Notes under the pieces: model-generated
Databases searched by the model: none
Told to the model about the DNA's origin: nothing
Seen by the model: the letters and a program-made list of their open reading frames with translations, nothing else
Assembly (NCBI GenBank): GCA_030730025.1
Contig: JANQWC010000028.1
Location: 1-64,000, forward strand
Direction of reading: 5' to 3'
DNA length: 64,000 nt
Source of the DNA: Crocinitomicaceae bacterium
Lineage (GTDB): Bacteria > Bacteroidota > Bacteroidia > Flavobacteriales_D > Crocinitomicaceae
Part shown: piece by piece, positions 9,325 through 17,762 of the stretch
How the letters are laid out: every line of letters starts with the position of its first letter
Position numbering within the stretch: the stretch's first letter is position 1
Translations under genes and position numbers: made by a program

Positions 9325-9332
9325 TAGCTTTG
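9325..9332 (+). promoter_or_regulatory. -7 element 4 nt before the tatA ATG
   Basis: TAGCTTTG fits TAnnTTTG, and only CACC separates it from ATG 9337. If the usual Bacteroidota spacing holds, transcription starts at or next to the start codon, giving a leaderless mRNA. Confidence 0.5.
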
Positions 9333-9336
9333 CACC

Positions 9337-9750
9337 ATGCATAGCATTCCACTCTTTTTAAGCGATGTAGCTGGCTCTGAAGTCATCGTCATCGTCTTGG
9401 TTGTGTTGTTGTTCTTTGGCTCAAAGAGTGTTCCGGGTATTGCCAAAACACTCGGTAAGGCGCTTTATCAAGTGCGCAATGCCTCCAACGACCTCCAGCA
9501 AGAAATCAGAAGGTCTGGACAAGAAATGAAAGCCGACCTCAATTTAGATGGCATTCTCAAAGAAACCGAAGAAGCGCTCGTGGCGCCTCTAGATCAAATG
9601 ACCACCGACATCGACAACACCATTCACTACGGCAGCCTACCCAAGCAAGTCAAGCAGCAAGTCACGGCCGGCAATCCTGTAGAAGAACCTTCCGATATCA
9701 CTGAAAACCAGGATATCCAAGAACAAGCACCTTCAAACCCCGAATCATGA
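9337..9750 (+). CDS. tatA: Sec-independent translocase TatA/B-like subunit
   Basis: The protein has 137 aa. One N-terminal transmembrane helix (about residues 14-29, [17 protein letters not shown]) is followed by the family's FGSK-P-IAK-LGKAL amphipathic helix. This is the pore-forming component that moves folded twin-arginine substrates. The C-terminal ~70 residues are polar and acidic and longer than in typical TatA, so a TatB-like role is possible. tatC is not in the window. A possible Tat substrate, the glycosylasparaginase at 47439, is. The stop overlaps purE by 4 bp (ATGA), implying translational coupling. Confidence 0.85.
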   Translation: MHSIPLFLSDVAGSEVIVIVLVVLLFFGSKSVPGIAKTLGKALYQVRNASNDLQQEIRRSGQEMKADLNLDGILKETEEALVAPLDQMTTDIDNTIHYGSLPKQVKQQVTAGNPVEEPSDITENQDIQEQAPSNPES

Positions 9751-10220
9751 CACAAGTCGGCATCATCATGGGCAGTAAGTCAGACTGGCCTATCATGCAA
9801 GAAGCAAAAATCATTTTGGAACAATTTGGCATCGCCGTAGAAGCAGAGGTTGTTTCTGCACACCGCACGCCAGATAAAATGTTTACTTACGCCAAATCTG
9901 CTGCCAGCAGAGGTTTGAAAGTCATCATTGCAGGTGCAGGGGGTGCAGCGCATCTGCCCGGCATGACTGCCTCCATGACTTCCTTGCCTGTTATTGGCGT
10001 GCCTATCAAGTCTTCGAATTCCATCGACGGCTGGGACTCCATCTTATCCATATTACAAATGCCCAACGGCATTCCCGTGGCTACTGTAGCGCTCAACGGC
10101 GCTAAAAATGCCGGTCTTTTGGCTGCGCGCATCATTGCTGCTTTTGATCCAGCGGTTCAAACCCAAATGGATGCCTACATGGCTGAGATGGCTCAGCAAG
10201 TGCTCGACGCTAAGTTGTAA
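9747..10220 (+). CDS. purE: N5-CAIR mutase PurE
   Basis: PurE converts N5-carboxyaminoimidazole ribonucleotide to 4-carboxy-AIR in purine synthesis. The protein is 157 aa, normal for class I PurE. It has the phosphate-binding GSKSDWP motif, VSAHRTP with the catalytic His region, and [11 protein letters not shown]. It depends on PurK, whose 3' part lies at the far right of this window rather than beside purE. It overlaps tatA by 4 bp. Confidence 0.95.
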   Translation: MTQVGIIMGSKSDWPIMQEAKIILEQFGIAVEAEVVSAHRTPDKMFTYAKSAASRGLKVIIAGAGGAAHLPGMTASMTSLPVIGVPIKSSNSIDGWDSILSILQMPNGIPVATVALNGAKNAGLLAARIIAAFDPAVQTQMDAYMAEMAQQVLDAKL

Positions 10221-10254
10221 TCCTTCATTTTTGTATTTGCTTGCCGCTTTGCGT

Positions 10255-11577
10255 TTATTCGTAGAGCAAGTATTTGCTACGCGTCACTAAAAACGCGTCT
10301 AGGCCTGGTTTCCAAGTGGCGCGTATTTCTTTGGCTGACCAACCTTTGTCGAGTTGTTCTTTGAGGCTGGCAGTGCCGGCGAGTCGGTTGAAAAAAGAGG
10401 GCTGATCGATAAAAGAAAGGGTGTCTCCGAGTAATTCTTTGGCCGTGATGAGGTAATTCAGGTTGAGTTGATAGCTTCTTTTGGCGGTATTGGGGCTCAG
10501 TTCGATGCCTTGGCAGATTTTGTTGAGGTGCAATGGGTTTTTGGCGCCAATAGTCGGGATCGGCATAAACTGGTAGCTAAGTGGCGGAAACTGCGGGTGT
10601 CCGTACATTTCGAAAGGTTTATCTGTGCCGCGCCCAACACTCACTGTGGTAGCTTCAAAGAGGCAGAGGCTCGGATACAGCGCAATGGCGGCGTCTGTAC
10701 GCAAGTTAGGAGAGGGCGCAACCGGAAGGCTGTACGGCAGCTTATGCTTGTAATTTTTACACGGAATGACCCATAACTGACAGCGCCTGCTGTTGTGTAG
10801 CCAGCCTTCTCCGTTGATCATCATGGCGTATTCGCCGATGGTCATGCCATAGACAATCGGCACTGGGTGCATGCCTACAAAAGATTTAAAAGCAGGTTCG
10901 AGCACAGGGCCATCGATGTAGTGTCCGTTCGGATTAGGTCGATCCAAAACCACCAATTGCTTGTTGTTTTCGGCGCAAGCCTCCATGACGTAATGCAGGG
11001 TAGAGATGTAGGTGTAAAAGCGCACGCCTACATCTTGGATGTCGTAAATGACGATATCTACATCGAGCAATTGTTGGTCGGTGGGCTTTTTGTTGGAGCC
11101 GTACAAGGAGACCAAAGGAAGGCCCGTTTTGTCGTCGGTGCTGTGGCCAATGTGCTGCCCCGCGTCGGCATCACCTCTGAATCCATGCTCAGGAGCAAAT
11201 ACTTTTACAACATTGAGCTTCAGTGCTAAAAGTGTATCTACTAAATGTACTCCTTTAACTACAGATGTTTGGTTGGCAACCACCGCAATGCGTTTTCCGG
11301 CAAGTGAATCGACGAAAAGATGCAGCCGATCGATGCCGAGTTGAGGAGCGGCAAGGCTTGGTTTTTGCTGTGCTTGGGCTGCCGGAAAACCCGCAAGTGA
11401 AATCGAATCTTCTTCGATCACGATGGTTTCGGCAAACTGAACTGGGTTAGGACTAAATGATTTGGCTGCAAAAAGACCGCAAGCAGTGAGCAAAAATAAG
11501 AGCAGCGCCAAAGATGCCAAAACCTTTGTGTATTTTTGGACTTGTAAAAAAACTATTTTGTCATTCGAGCGCTTCAT
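10255..11577 (-). CDS. DUF1343/NamZ-like exo-beta-N-acetylmuramidase lipoprotein
   Basis: This 440-aa protein has an N-terminal lipoprotein signal (FLLTAC), so it is expected in the outer membrane or periplasm. The body matches DUF1343: RIAVVANQTSVV, FAPEHGFRGDADAG, YDIQDVGVRFYTY and DRPNPNGHYIDGP. This is the family of NamZ (GH171), which removes MurNAc from the non-reducing ends of peptidoglycan fragments. A muropeptide-recycling role is inferred from family only. Its 5' end overlaps head-to-head by 20 bp with the permease gene, whose -7 element lies inside this coding region. Confidence 0.88.
   Translation of the reverse strand: MKRSNDKIVFLQVQKYTKVLASLALLLFLLTACGLFAAKSFSPNPVQFAETIVIEEDSISLAGFPAAQAQQKPSLAAPQLGIDRLHLFVDSLAGKRIAVVANQTSVVKGVHLVDTLLALKLNVVKVFAPEHGFRGDADAGQHIGHSTDDKTGLPLVSLYGSNKKPTDQQLLDVDIVIYDIQDVGVRFYTYISTLHYVMEACAENNKQLVVLDRPNPNGHYIDGPVLEPAFKSFVGMHPVPIVYGMTIGEYAMMINGEGWLHNSRRCQLWVIPCKNYKHKLPYSLPVAPSPNLRTDAAIALYPSLCLFEATTVSVGRGTDKPFEMYGHPQFPPLSYQFMPIPTIGAKNPLHLNKICQGIELSPNTAKRSYQLNLNYLITAKELLGDTLSFIDQPSFFNRLAGTASLKEQLDKGWSAKEIRATWKPGLDAFLVTRSKYLLYE
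11531..11538 (+). promoter_or_regulatory. -7 element for the LolC/E-like permease
   Basis: TATTTTTG lies 19 nt upstream of TTG 11558. It sits inside the antisense NamZ-like coding region. It supports a permease start downstream of 11538 rather than the ORF-track start at 11462. Confidence 0.45.
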
Positions 11578-13216
11578 ATCTTCTAGGCTGATTCGTCAAA
11601 AGCACCTCGGGCTTCGGGTTTCTCGGCCTGTGCTTCGGATTTCAGTACTGAGTATTGCTCTTGCTATTTTGGTCAATTCCTTGACGCTAGCAATTGTGCG
11701 CGGTTTTCAGCAAAAAATCAAAGACAAAATTACGGGTTTTAATGCTCCGCTTTTCATTTCAAAGGCGGGTTCTGCACATATTTTTGAAGCAGAAGCCCTC
11801 GATCGTCGCATTCCCTTCCTAAACGAACTACAGCAAATCCCGGGTGTGAGTAGCATTCAGGCCGTTGCCTTCAAGCCGCTTTTGTTGCAGTCTCCGCGCT
11901 TCAACGACACCATTCAAATGGCCAACGGGCAAGATTCGCTGGTGCAGCGCCAAGATATGCAAGGCCTCATGCTCAAGGGGGTAGATACGCAGTATGATTG
12001 GTCGTTTGTGCGTTCGCATCTGGTGAAAGGAAGACTTCCCAAAAAACAAAATATAAATGAAGTTTTACTTTCATTAGAGAATTCTAATAAATTGAATATC
12101 AATTTAAATGATGAGGTTTCTGCTTATCATATTAAGCAGCAGCCGATCCTTAAAAAATTAAAAGTTGTCGGTATTTACAACACCGGTTTTCTGGAGTACG
12201 ACCAAAAGCTCGTGTTCGGCAATCTCACTTTGGTGCAGCAAATGAGCGACAACGGCACCAAGATAGCGCTGCGACCTGAACTCGATGGAAAAGGGCAATT
12301 TTTAATTAAAGTAGAAGTTGAAGGAGATGCCTCTAATTTATTGTTTGATTGGGGTTTAGGTCAAGATGTCTATACAGCTCACCGCTTTACTTCTTTAAAA
12401 GATACCACCCTCACTGTCTATGCCTACCGCTACCAAAACGACGGCGGCCGTGCAGCGCTCATCGACAGCGCACAAATTCAGGTCAAGGCGCCTGGCGTTT
12501 TGTCTTACGCCGATTTAAAGCTAGAGAATGGTTCGCCAGTTTGTTTGATCGACGGCCTAGAAGAACAAGTGTTTGCAACGCAAAAAGGCCCGCTGCGTTT
12601 TGCCTTCAAAGACGGCACCGGAACCACCCGTCATTTTATATCGGGTTTTGAAGTAGGAGTCAGGGATTTTGCGCAACTCGCCCAAACCGAAAAAGCGCTC
12701 AAAGAGGCGGTAGAAATGCGGCCCGTCAATCAGCATTTATTGCAAGTCAGTAATATCCAAGATACCGAAGCGGATTTGTTTGCTTGGCTGCATTTTCTAG
12801 ATTTCAATGTCCTGATCATTATCTTTTTGATGTTGCTGATCGGCATCATCAATGTAGGTTCTGCTGTGCTGGTGCTCATTGTAGTGCGCACTTCTTTTGT
12901 GGGCTTGCTCAAGGCCTTGGGGGCCAATAACCGCTCCATTCGCCGCATCTTTTTGTGGCAGGCGGCCTATCTCTTGGGAAGAGGTTTGCTCATTGGTAAT
13001 TCCCTCGCGCTCGTTTTATGCTGGTTACAAGACCGTTTTGCGCTGCTGAAACTCGATCCAGCGGTGTATTATCTAGATGCCGTTCCGATCGATTTTAGCT
13101 TATGGAATTTCATTTTTATCAATGTCTTAACCTTTGGTACTTGCATGATCGCTTTACTCTTGCCAAGTAGGGTTGTGGCACGCATTTCACCCATTAAAGC
13201 CATCAAGTTTCAATGA
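11558..13216 (+). CDS. LolC/LolE-like ABC transporter permease (FtsX family)
   Basis: The protein is about 552 aa. One N-terminal transmembrane helix follows FERFISSRLI, then comes a large periplasmic MacB-like domain and three C-terminal helices (about 410-540) of the FtsX type. Lipoprotein release to the outer membrane is the likely role by family resemblance. I chose TTG 11558 (translated LSFERFIS) because homologues start close to this segment, and because the first 32 codons of the track ORF are antisense NamZ sequence lying upstream of a -7 element. No ATPase gene is adjacent. The 3' end overlaps the Smr gene by 4 bp (ATGA). Confidence 0.8.
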   Translation: MSFERFISSRLIRQKHLGLRVSRPVLRISVLSIALAILVNSLTLAIVRGFQQKIKDKITGFNAPLFISKAGSAHIFEAEALDRRIPFLNELQQIPGVSSIQAVAFKPLLLQSPRFNDTIQMANGQDSLVQRQDMQGLMLKGVDTQYDWSFVRSHLVKGRLPKKQNINEVLLSLENSNKLNINLNDEVSAYHIKQQPILKKLKVVGIYNTGFLEYDQKLVFGNLTLVQQMSDNGTKIALRPELDGKGQFLIKVEVEGDASNLLFDWGLGQDVYTAHRFTSLKDTTLTVYAYRYQNDGGRAALIDSAQIQVKAPGVLSYADLKLENGSPVCLIDGLEEQVFATQKGPLRFAFKDGTGTTRHFISGFEVGVRDFAQLAQTEKALKEAVEMRPVNQHLLQVSNIQDTEADLFAWLHFLDFNVLIIIFLMLLIGIINVGSAVLVLIVVRTSFVGLLKALGANNRSIRRIFLWQAAYLLGRGLLIGNSLALVLCWLQDRFALLKLDPAVYYLDAVPIDFSLWNFIFINVLTFGTCMIALLLPSRVVARISPIKAIKFQ

Positions 13217-13743
13217 GTTGGTTTGTGGGGCAGCAGGTGAGTGTCCTGCATGAGTCCGGTATTTTTACCATCCAAGAAATTCTAAAAACGCAGTTGGTGC
13301 TCAGCGACGAATTTGGTTTTTCCTACACCTATACGCAGGATTTAGTCGTTGCGCGGCAAGCCATTGACGTTCAAAAAATCAAAAATAAGGACCAAATAAC
13401 CAGTGCGCGCACCCAGCGCCAAAAACCACCCAGCACCAAAGAAAACGCCCTGCCAAGCATTGATTTACATGCAGAAGAGCTCGGGTTGCCGTCCCAGCTT
13501 CCTGCCCACGACGTCTTGTTGGCTCAAATACACGCATTCAAGCATTTTTGTAATCGTCAAGTGCGTGCACGCCAGGCTAAATTTTTGGTGATTCACGGTG
13601 CAGGTGAAGGCCGGCTCAAGCAAGAAATCAAGCAATTGGTTTTGTCGCGCTCCGGGATTTCTATGCACGATGCGCAATGGAGTAACGGTGCGGTGGGCAC
13701 CTCCAGAATTGAGCTCATCTTGAGCGCTTTTGTTCCTTTTTAA
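13213..13743 (+). CDS. Smr-domain protein
   Basis: This 176-aa protein has an N-terminal beta-rich segment (WFVGQQVSVLHESG) and a Lys/Gln-rich linker. A C-terminal Smr domain starts at IDLHAEEL and includes the core FLVIHGAGEGRLKQEI and a conserved C-terminal SNGAVGTSRIEL. Smr domains nick or bind DNA or RNA, and in MutS2 they act on ribosome collisions. This is a stand-alone version without MutS. It resembles the DUF2027/Smr proteins of Bacteroidota. Start ATG overlaps the permease stop, so translation is coupled. Its stop codon overlaps that of the convergent gene (TTAA). Confidence 0.82.
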   Translation: MSWFVGQQVSVLHESGIFTIQEILKTQLVLSDEFGFSYTYTQDLVVARQAIDVQKIKNKDQITSARTQRQKPPSTKENALPSIDLHAEELGLPSQLPAHDVLLAQIHAFKHFCNRQVRARQAKFLVIHGAGEGRLKQEIKQLVLSRSGISMHDAQWSNGAVGTSRIELILSAFVPF

Positions 13744-15401
13744 GGCAGCCCAATGTAGCCGGGCTTTCCTTTTGGGATCTCAAAAACCCAGGTGTAGTAG
13801 CCGATGTAATGCGAACTAAAATAGCCCAAGCGCGCGCGGAGTTCTTTGGGGAAACCTATTTGTTGGGCCGGAGGCAGCCCACTCATGCGCCACTGTGGCG
13901 CCACGCCATCTTGTTGGCAAGGCGCGTGTCGTTGCGGCCCGTAGAGTTTGGTGCCGTATTGGTACACAAACGGCCATTGCTTGCTGCGAATGGTCTTTCC
14001 TTTCGGGTTTTCTGGCGCAAATGCATAGTAGGCTCCAAACTGTATTTTTCCTTTTAAAACGCTAGACATCCCCAAGAAATAGGCGTGGCCCATGCTGTGG
14101 CTCACGGCAAAAAGGGTGTCGTTGTGCGTGTCGTTTCCATCTTTGGCGAGTTCTTGCAAGAGGTTGCGGCCTGCCTGCTTGCCTGCGCGGTAACGCCGCA
14201 AAAAGCCCTCCCGATTGGATTTTGTGGCCAAGAGATTGTAACTCCTGACTTCTTGTTGGTTGGCAATTTTGGTGGTTGAGCAAGTGTGCTCACCGGGGCA
14301 AGGTTTCGGATACAAAGACGCGCCACTCATAAATTGGAGTAAAGACCTGTGGTTAGAGGTGCTCACGCTGTGGTGGCCATCTGCATAGAACGTGCGCTCG
14401 GTTGACAGCCGCTGCTCAAACGTTGCGATGAAGTTTTCCTGCGGCCAATAAGCAAAGAGGTCGCTGCTGTAAATTAAATTCTTGGAGCGCGGATGCTCAA
14501 GACCTTTGTCGTTGATGGCTTGTAGCGCTTTTTCGGGGTCTTGACTCGAGGAGGTAGGTCTGTAGCCGTTAATCAATAAGAGTACGCGTTTGGGGCGCTC
14601 TGACTTGAGTTCAAAAGGCACGAGTTGTCTGTTGGACAACTGATAAATGAGCGCGGTGTCTTTGCCGTCGGGTTTTTTGTGGTGGAAAATAAATAATTGG
14701 TTGCTAGCCAAGACCCGAGCGGAGTCAGGATGGGGTTTGAAGTAGCGCTTGTCGTATTTAAAGTAGAGCTTGCCGCTTTTCTTGTGCTGAAAATGAAGTA
14801 CGGGCAAGGCGCGTTGGGTATGCCATTTTTGCTTCTTTTTGATGTAGAGTTGGTTGCCCAGTCGCTTGGCTTCTTTGGCCATGAAGAAAGTGCGGTCGTT
14901 GCGGCCGTTGTTTAGCTTTGAAACGGTGGCGTTTTTAAAATCGCTGAGTTGATGAAAGCGAAAATGGATTTGTGTGTTGTAAAAATCGATGGCCCAAATG
15001 GCGCCTGCATTGCCTGCCACCACCGCAGCCCATAAAACGAGCTTCAGCAAACGAAAAGACCAACGCTTGAAAAAACGACTTTCGGCCATGCGTCGATTGA
15101 TGCGTCGAAAAGTAAGTATTTGAAGAAATATGGTCAGGAGCAAGGCCAAAAAATGAACAGCAGTCCAGTCGATGCCTAACCAAGTATATCGGATCTTGAA
15201 AAACGGATTGTTGGGGTCTTTGTAGTTCAGAAATTGATTGCGCTGTTCAAAAACGACCAAACCTTGTTGTGGTGCGTGCGCGTGCTGGATGCTGCCATCG
15301 CGGTTTTCTGTCCAGGCGATATGCACAACTCTGCCGTTGTCGGCAAAAAGCGAGGGGGAACAAAAAAGAAAGAGAAGGGTAAAAAGGAGGTAGCGATACA
15401 C
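13740..15401 (-). CDS. Unrecognised membrane-anchored protein with hydrolase-like motifs
   Basis: The 553-aa protein has a cleavable-looking signal (FCSPSLFA-D) and two transmembrane helices at about 78-97 and 118-140. A large domain on the same side as the C-terminus follows. That domain has a hydrophobic strand ending in INGYRP and a later VSHSMGHA segment resembling the nucleophile elbow of alpha/beta hydrolases. A His near the C-terminus (SSHYIGYY) could complete a triad. This reading is tentative and I do not recognise the family. Start is GTG, 1 bp after the ferredoxin stop, so the two are co-transcribed. Confidence 0.65.
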   Translation of the reverse strand: MYRYLLFTLLFLFCSPSLFADNGRVVHIAWTENRDGSIQHAHAPQQGLVVFEQRNQFLNYKDPNNPFFKIRYTWLGIDWTAVHFLALLLTIFLQILTFRRINRRMAESRFFKRWSFRLLKLVLWAAVVAGNAGAIWAIDFYNTQIHFRFHQLSDFKNATVSKLNNGRNDRTFFMAKEAKRLGNQLYIKKKQKWHTQRALPVLHFQHKKSGKLYFKYDKRYFKPHPDSARVLASNQLFIFHHKKPDGKDTALIYQLSNRQLVPFELKSERPKRVLLLINGYRPTSSSQDPEKALQAINDKGLEHPRSKNLIYSSDLFAYWPQENFIATFEQRLSTERTFYADGHHSVSTSNHRSLLQFMSGASLYPKPCPGEHTCSTTKIANQQEVRSYNLLATKSNREGFLRRYRAGKQAGRNLLQELAKDGNDTHNDTLFAVSHSMGHAYFLGMSSVLKGKIQFGAYYAFAPENPKGKTIRSKQWPFVYQYGTKLYGPQRHAPCQQDGVAPQWRMSGLPPAQQIGFPKELRARLGYFSSHYIGYYTWVFEIPKGKPGYIGLP

Positions 15402-15402
15402 C

Positions 15403-15750
15403 TTACAAGTGCATGAAGTTCTTTTTGGCTAAAAGTTCGTCTTCGGATTCGCGGTAATCGGGGTCGTCTACGCAGCAGTCTACTGGGCAAACAGCAGCAC
15501 ACTGTGGTTCGTCGTGGAAACCTACACACTCGGTGCATTTTTCGTGAGCGATGAAGTAGACGTCCATGTTGACAGGTTCAAAAGCGTGGTCTGCCTCGAT
15601 TTCTTCTCCGTCTAGTGTTTGGATCAGGCCTTTAAGGGTAGTGCCGTCGGTAAATTTCCACTCGGCGCCGCCTTCGTAAATTGCATTATTAGGGCACTCG
15701 GGCTCGCAAGCTCCGCAGTTAATGCATTCGTCGGTGATCATGATGGCCAT
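15403..15750 (-). CDS. 4Fe-4S dicluster ferredoxin
   Basis: This 115-aa electron carrier has two [4Fe-4S] sites. The first is [12 protein letters not shown] (CxxCxxCxxxCP). The second is [18 protein letters not shown], where the second and third cysteines are 8 residues apart, as in Alvin-type ferredoxins. An insertion between the clusters (residues 30-70) is usual for the Bacteroidota version. It diverges from the acyl-CoA reductase gene, which could be a redox partner. No direct evidence for that pairing is visible. Confidence 0.92.
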   Translation of the reverse strand: MAIMITDECINCGACEPECPNNAIYEGGAEWKFTDGTTLKGLIQTLDGEEIEADHAFEPVNMDVYFIAHEKCTECVGFHDEPQCAAVCPVDCCVDDPDYRESEDELLAKKNFMHL

Positions 15751-15766
15751 AAGTCAATATTTTGTG

Positions 15767-15774
15767 CAAATATA
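15767..15774 (-). promoter_or_regulatory. -7 element of the ferredoxin gene
   Basis: TATATTTG on the minus strand fits TAnnTTTG and ends 16 nt upstream of the ferredoxin ATG. Confidence 0.4.
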
Positions 15775-15828
15775 ACAACGACTGAGCGAATCTTTTGTGC
15801 GTTCGCGAACAAAAAATTTAGAAAAGCG

Positions 15829-15836
15829 TACTTTTG
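15829..15836 (+). promoter_or_regulatory. -7 element 4 nt before the acyl-CoA reductase GTG
   Basis: TACTTTTG followed by CACC and then GTG 15841. This predicts a leaderless transcript and supports the GTG start. Confidence 0.5.
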
Positions 15837-15840
15837 CACC

Positions 15841-16878
15841 GTGGAAAGAAGCCAAATCACCTCCGCTTTTGCGGCTCTCGGAGCAATCCTAGCTGCAATT
15901 GCCAATGACCAACCGCGTCCAGCGACCTGTACAAACGAAGAATGGGACGCACTGCTCGAACTCATTCAAAGAGAACAACACCACAACGGCTGGTTTACCG
16001 AAGACGCCATCAAAATGGCTTTTCAAGAAATTTCCTTTTGGTTGCAAACCGAGCGGCTTGAAGAATGGCTCGCGCCTTATGCTTTTGCTAAAGAGCCTCA
16101 AACTGTTGCCTTGATTTTGCCTGGGAACCTGCCATTGGTTGGTTTTCATGACTTCCTTTGCGTGCTCTGCTCGGGCCACAAGGCGCTCGTGAAGCTTTCC
16201 AGTGAAGATGCGCGCTTGCTGCCGGCCTTGGCCAAAATGCTTATCCTTTTCGAGCCAGAACTAGCGTCTCGCATCACATTTTCCTCCGGAAAACTTTCCG
16301 GTTACAGCGCGGTCATTGCAACAGGGTCCAACAATAGCATGCTGCATTTCAAACAATATTTTTCTTCTGTACCACATGTGTTGCGCGGTCATCGCACTTC
16401 CATAGCAGTACTAGACGGCACAGAGACGACGGCAGAACTCACGCAGTTGGGCCATGATATCTTTCAGTACTATGGCAGAGGATGTCGCAACGTCACCCAA
16501 ATGCTGATCCCCGACACATTTGAACTCAATCGGTTTTTTGAAGCCATGGTTCCTCATGCCGAGGTGGTCAATCACAAAAAATACGGCAACAACTACGATT
16601 ACAACAAGGCCATTCACCTCATGAACCAAGTACCGATCCTCGACAACCATTTTTTGTTGCTCAAGGAAAGCCAAGAGCTCCATTCACCGCTCGGCATGCT
16701 GCACTATCACCGCTATGCATCCAAAACAGAGGTGGAGGCCTATCTCGATGCAAATCAGCACCAAATACAATGTGTAGTTGGAAATGGCTATTTACCTTTT
16801 GGTTCCGCGCAGTGTCCGCAACTCACCGATTACGCCGATGGCATCGACACCATGCATTTTCTTGGTAACTTTGCCTAA
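15841..16878 (+). CDS. Acyl-CoA reductase (LuxC-like)
   Basis: The 345-aa protein resembles the LuxC-type, aldehyde-dehydrogenase-fold acyl-CoA reductases that make fatty aldehydes using NAD(P)H. Visible features are VALILPGNLPLVGFHD near residue 85, the cofactor-side segment AVIATGSNNSM, and YYGRGCRNVTQ with the candidate catalytic Cys. The ORF track starts at 15619, inside the antisense ferredoxin gene. GTG 15841 is preferred because it directly follows a TAnnTTTG element. The stop overlaps the map start by 1 bp (TAATG). Confidence 0.83.
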   Translation: MERSQITSAFAALGAILAAIANDQPRPATCTNEEWDALLELIQREQHHNGWFTEDAIKMAFQEISFWLQTERLEEWLAPYAFAKEPQTVALILPGNLPLVGFHDFLCVLCSGHKALVKLSSEDARLLPALAKMLILFEPELASRITFSSGKLSGYSAVIATGSNNSMLHFKQYFSSVPHVLRGHRTSIAVLDGTETTAELTQLGHDIFQYYGRGCRNVTQMLIPDTFELNRFFEAMVPHAEVVNHKKYGNNYDYNKAIHLMNQVPILDNHFLLLKESQELHSPLGMLHYHRYASKTEVEAYLDANQHQIQCVVGNGYLPFGSAQCPQLTDYADGIDTMHFLGNFA

Positions 16879-17672
16879 TGTCTCTTTTAGATAAATTCAT
16901 GATCCGTTACAAAACGCCCCAAGAAATTGAAATCATGCGCGAAGCCGCGCAAGTAGTGAGCCGCACCCTTGGTTTGGTTGCCCAACACATGAAGCCAGGT
17001 GTAACGCCGCGTTTCTTGGATCAATTAGCCGAAGACTACATCCGCACCCAAAATTCCATCCCAGGTTTCAAGGGCCTATATGGTTGCCCGAGCACACTGC
17101 TCATTTCTGTCAACGAACAAGTCGTACACGGCCTGCCCACAGACAAACCGATCCAAGACGGCGATATCGTTTCTGTCGACTGCGGATCTATCTACAAAGG
17201 CTACTACGGAGACCACGCCTACACTTTTGAGGTAGGAAACGTGAGCGCGGAGAAAAAACAATTGTGCAAAGTCACCAAAGAATGCCTCTATTTAGGCATC
17301 GAACAAGCCAATATATCCAACCGAATTGAAGACATCGGCTTTGCCATTCAACAACACGCAGAAGCACACGGCTATGGCGTCGTTCGCGACCTCGTTGGCC
17401 ACGGCTTGGGCAAAGAACTCCACGAAGAACCACAAGTACCCAATTACGGGCGCCGAGGCCGCGGCAAGAAAATCCAAAACGGCCTCACCATCGCCATCGA
17501 ACCCATGATCAACATGGGCACCGAAAAAGTCGAAACCCTCGATGACAAATGGACCATCGTCACCGCCGACCGCCAACCCAGTGCCCACTTCGAGCACAAC
17601 ATCGCAGTCGTCGACGGCCAACCGGTCATTTTATCGACTTTTGATTTTATATATGAGGCTTTAGGGATGTAA
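16878..17672 (+). CDS. map: Type I methionine aminopeptidase
   Basis: Removes the initiator Met from new proteins. The 264-aa chain has the five metal ligands in order: Asp in SVDCG, Asp in GDHAYTF, His in VGHGLGKELHE, Glu in IAIEPM and Glu in FEHNIAVV. Start ATG 16878 overlaps the preceding stop (TAATG). Homologues often begin at the motif MI-YKT, so an internal start at Met8 (16899) is also possible. A strong terminator follows. Confidence 0.94.
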   Translation: MSLLDKFMIRYKTPQEIEIMREAAQVVSRTLGLVAQHMKPGVTPRFLDQLAEDYIRTQNSIPGFKGLYGCPSTLLISVNEQVVHGLPTDKPIQDGDIVSVDCGSIYKGYYGDHAYTFEVGNVSAEKKQLCKVTKECLYLGIEQANISNRIEDIGFAIQQHAEAHGYGVVRDLVGHGLGKELHEEPQVPNYGRRGRGKKIQNGLTIAIEPMINMGTEKVETLDDKWTIVTADRQPSAHFEHNIAVVDGQPVILSTFDFIYEALGM

Positions 17673-17713
17673 TTCAACTAGTGATTAAACTTCCTTATTC
17701 TAAAATATTCCAC

Positions 17714-17741
17714 AAAAAAAAGCGCCTTTTGGGCGCTTTTT
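17714..17741. terminator. Bidirectional terminator between map and lpdA
   Basis: The hairpin arms are AGCGCC and GGCGCT with loop TTTTG. An A-run lies upstream and a T-run downstream, so it can serve both convergent genes. Confidence 0.85.
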
Positions 17742-17762
17742 ACATTTATTCAAGATTTGATC

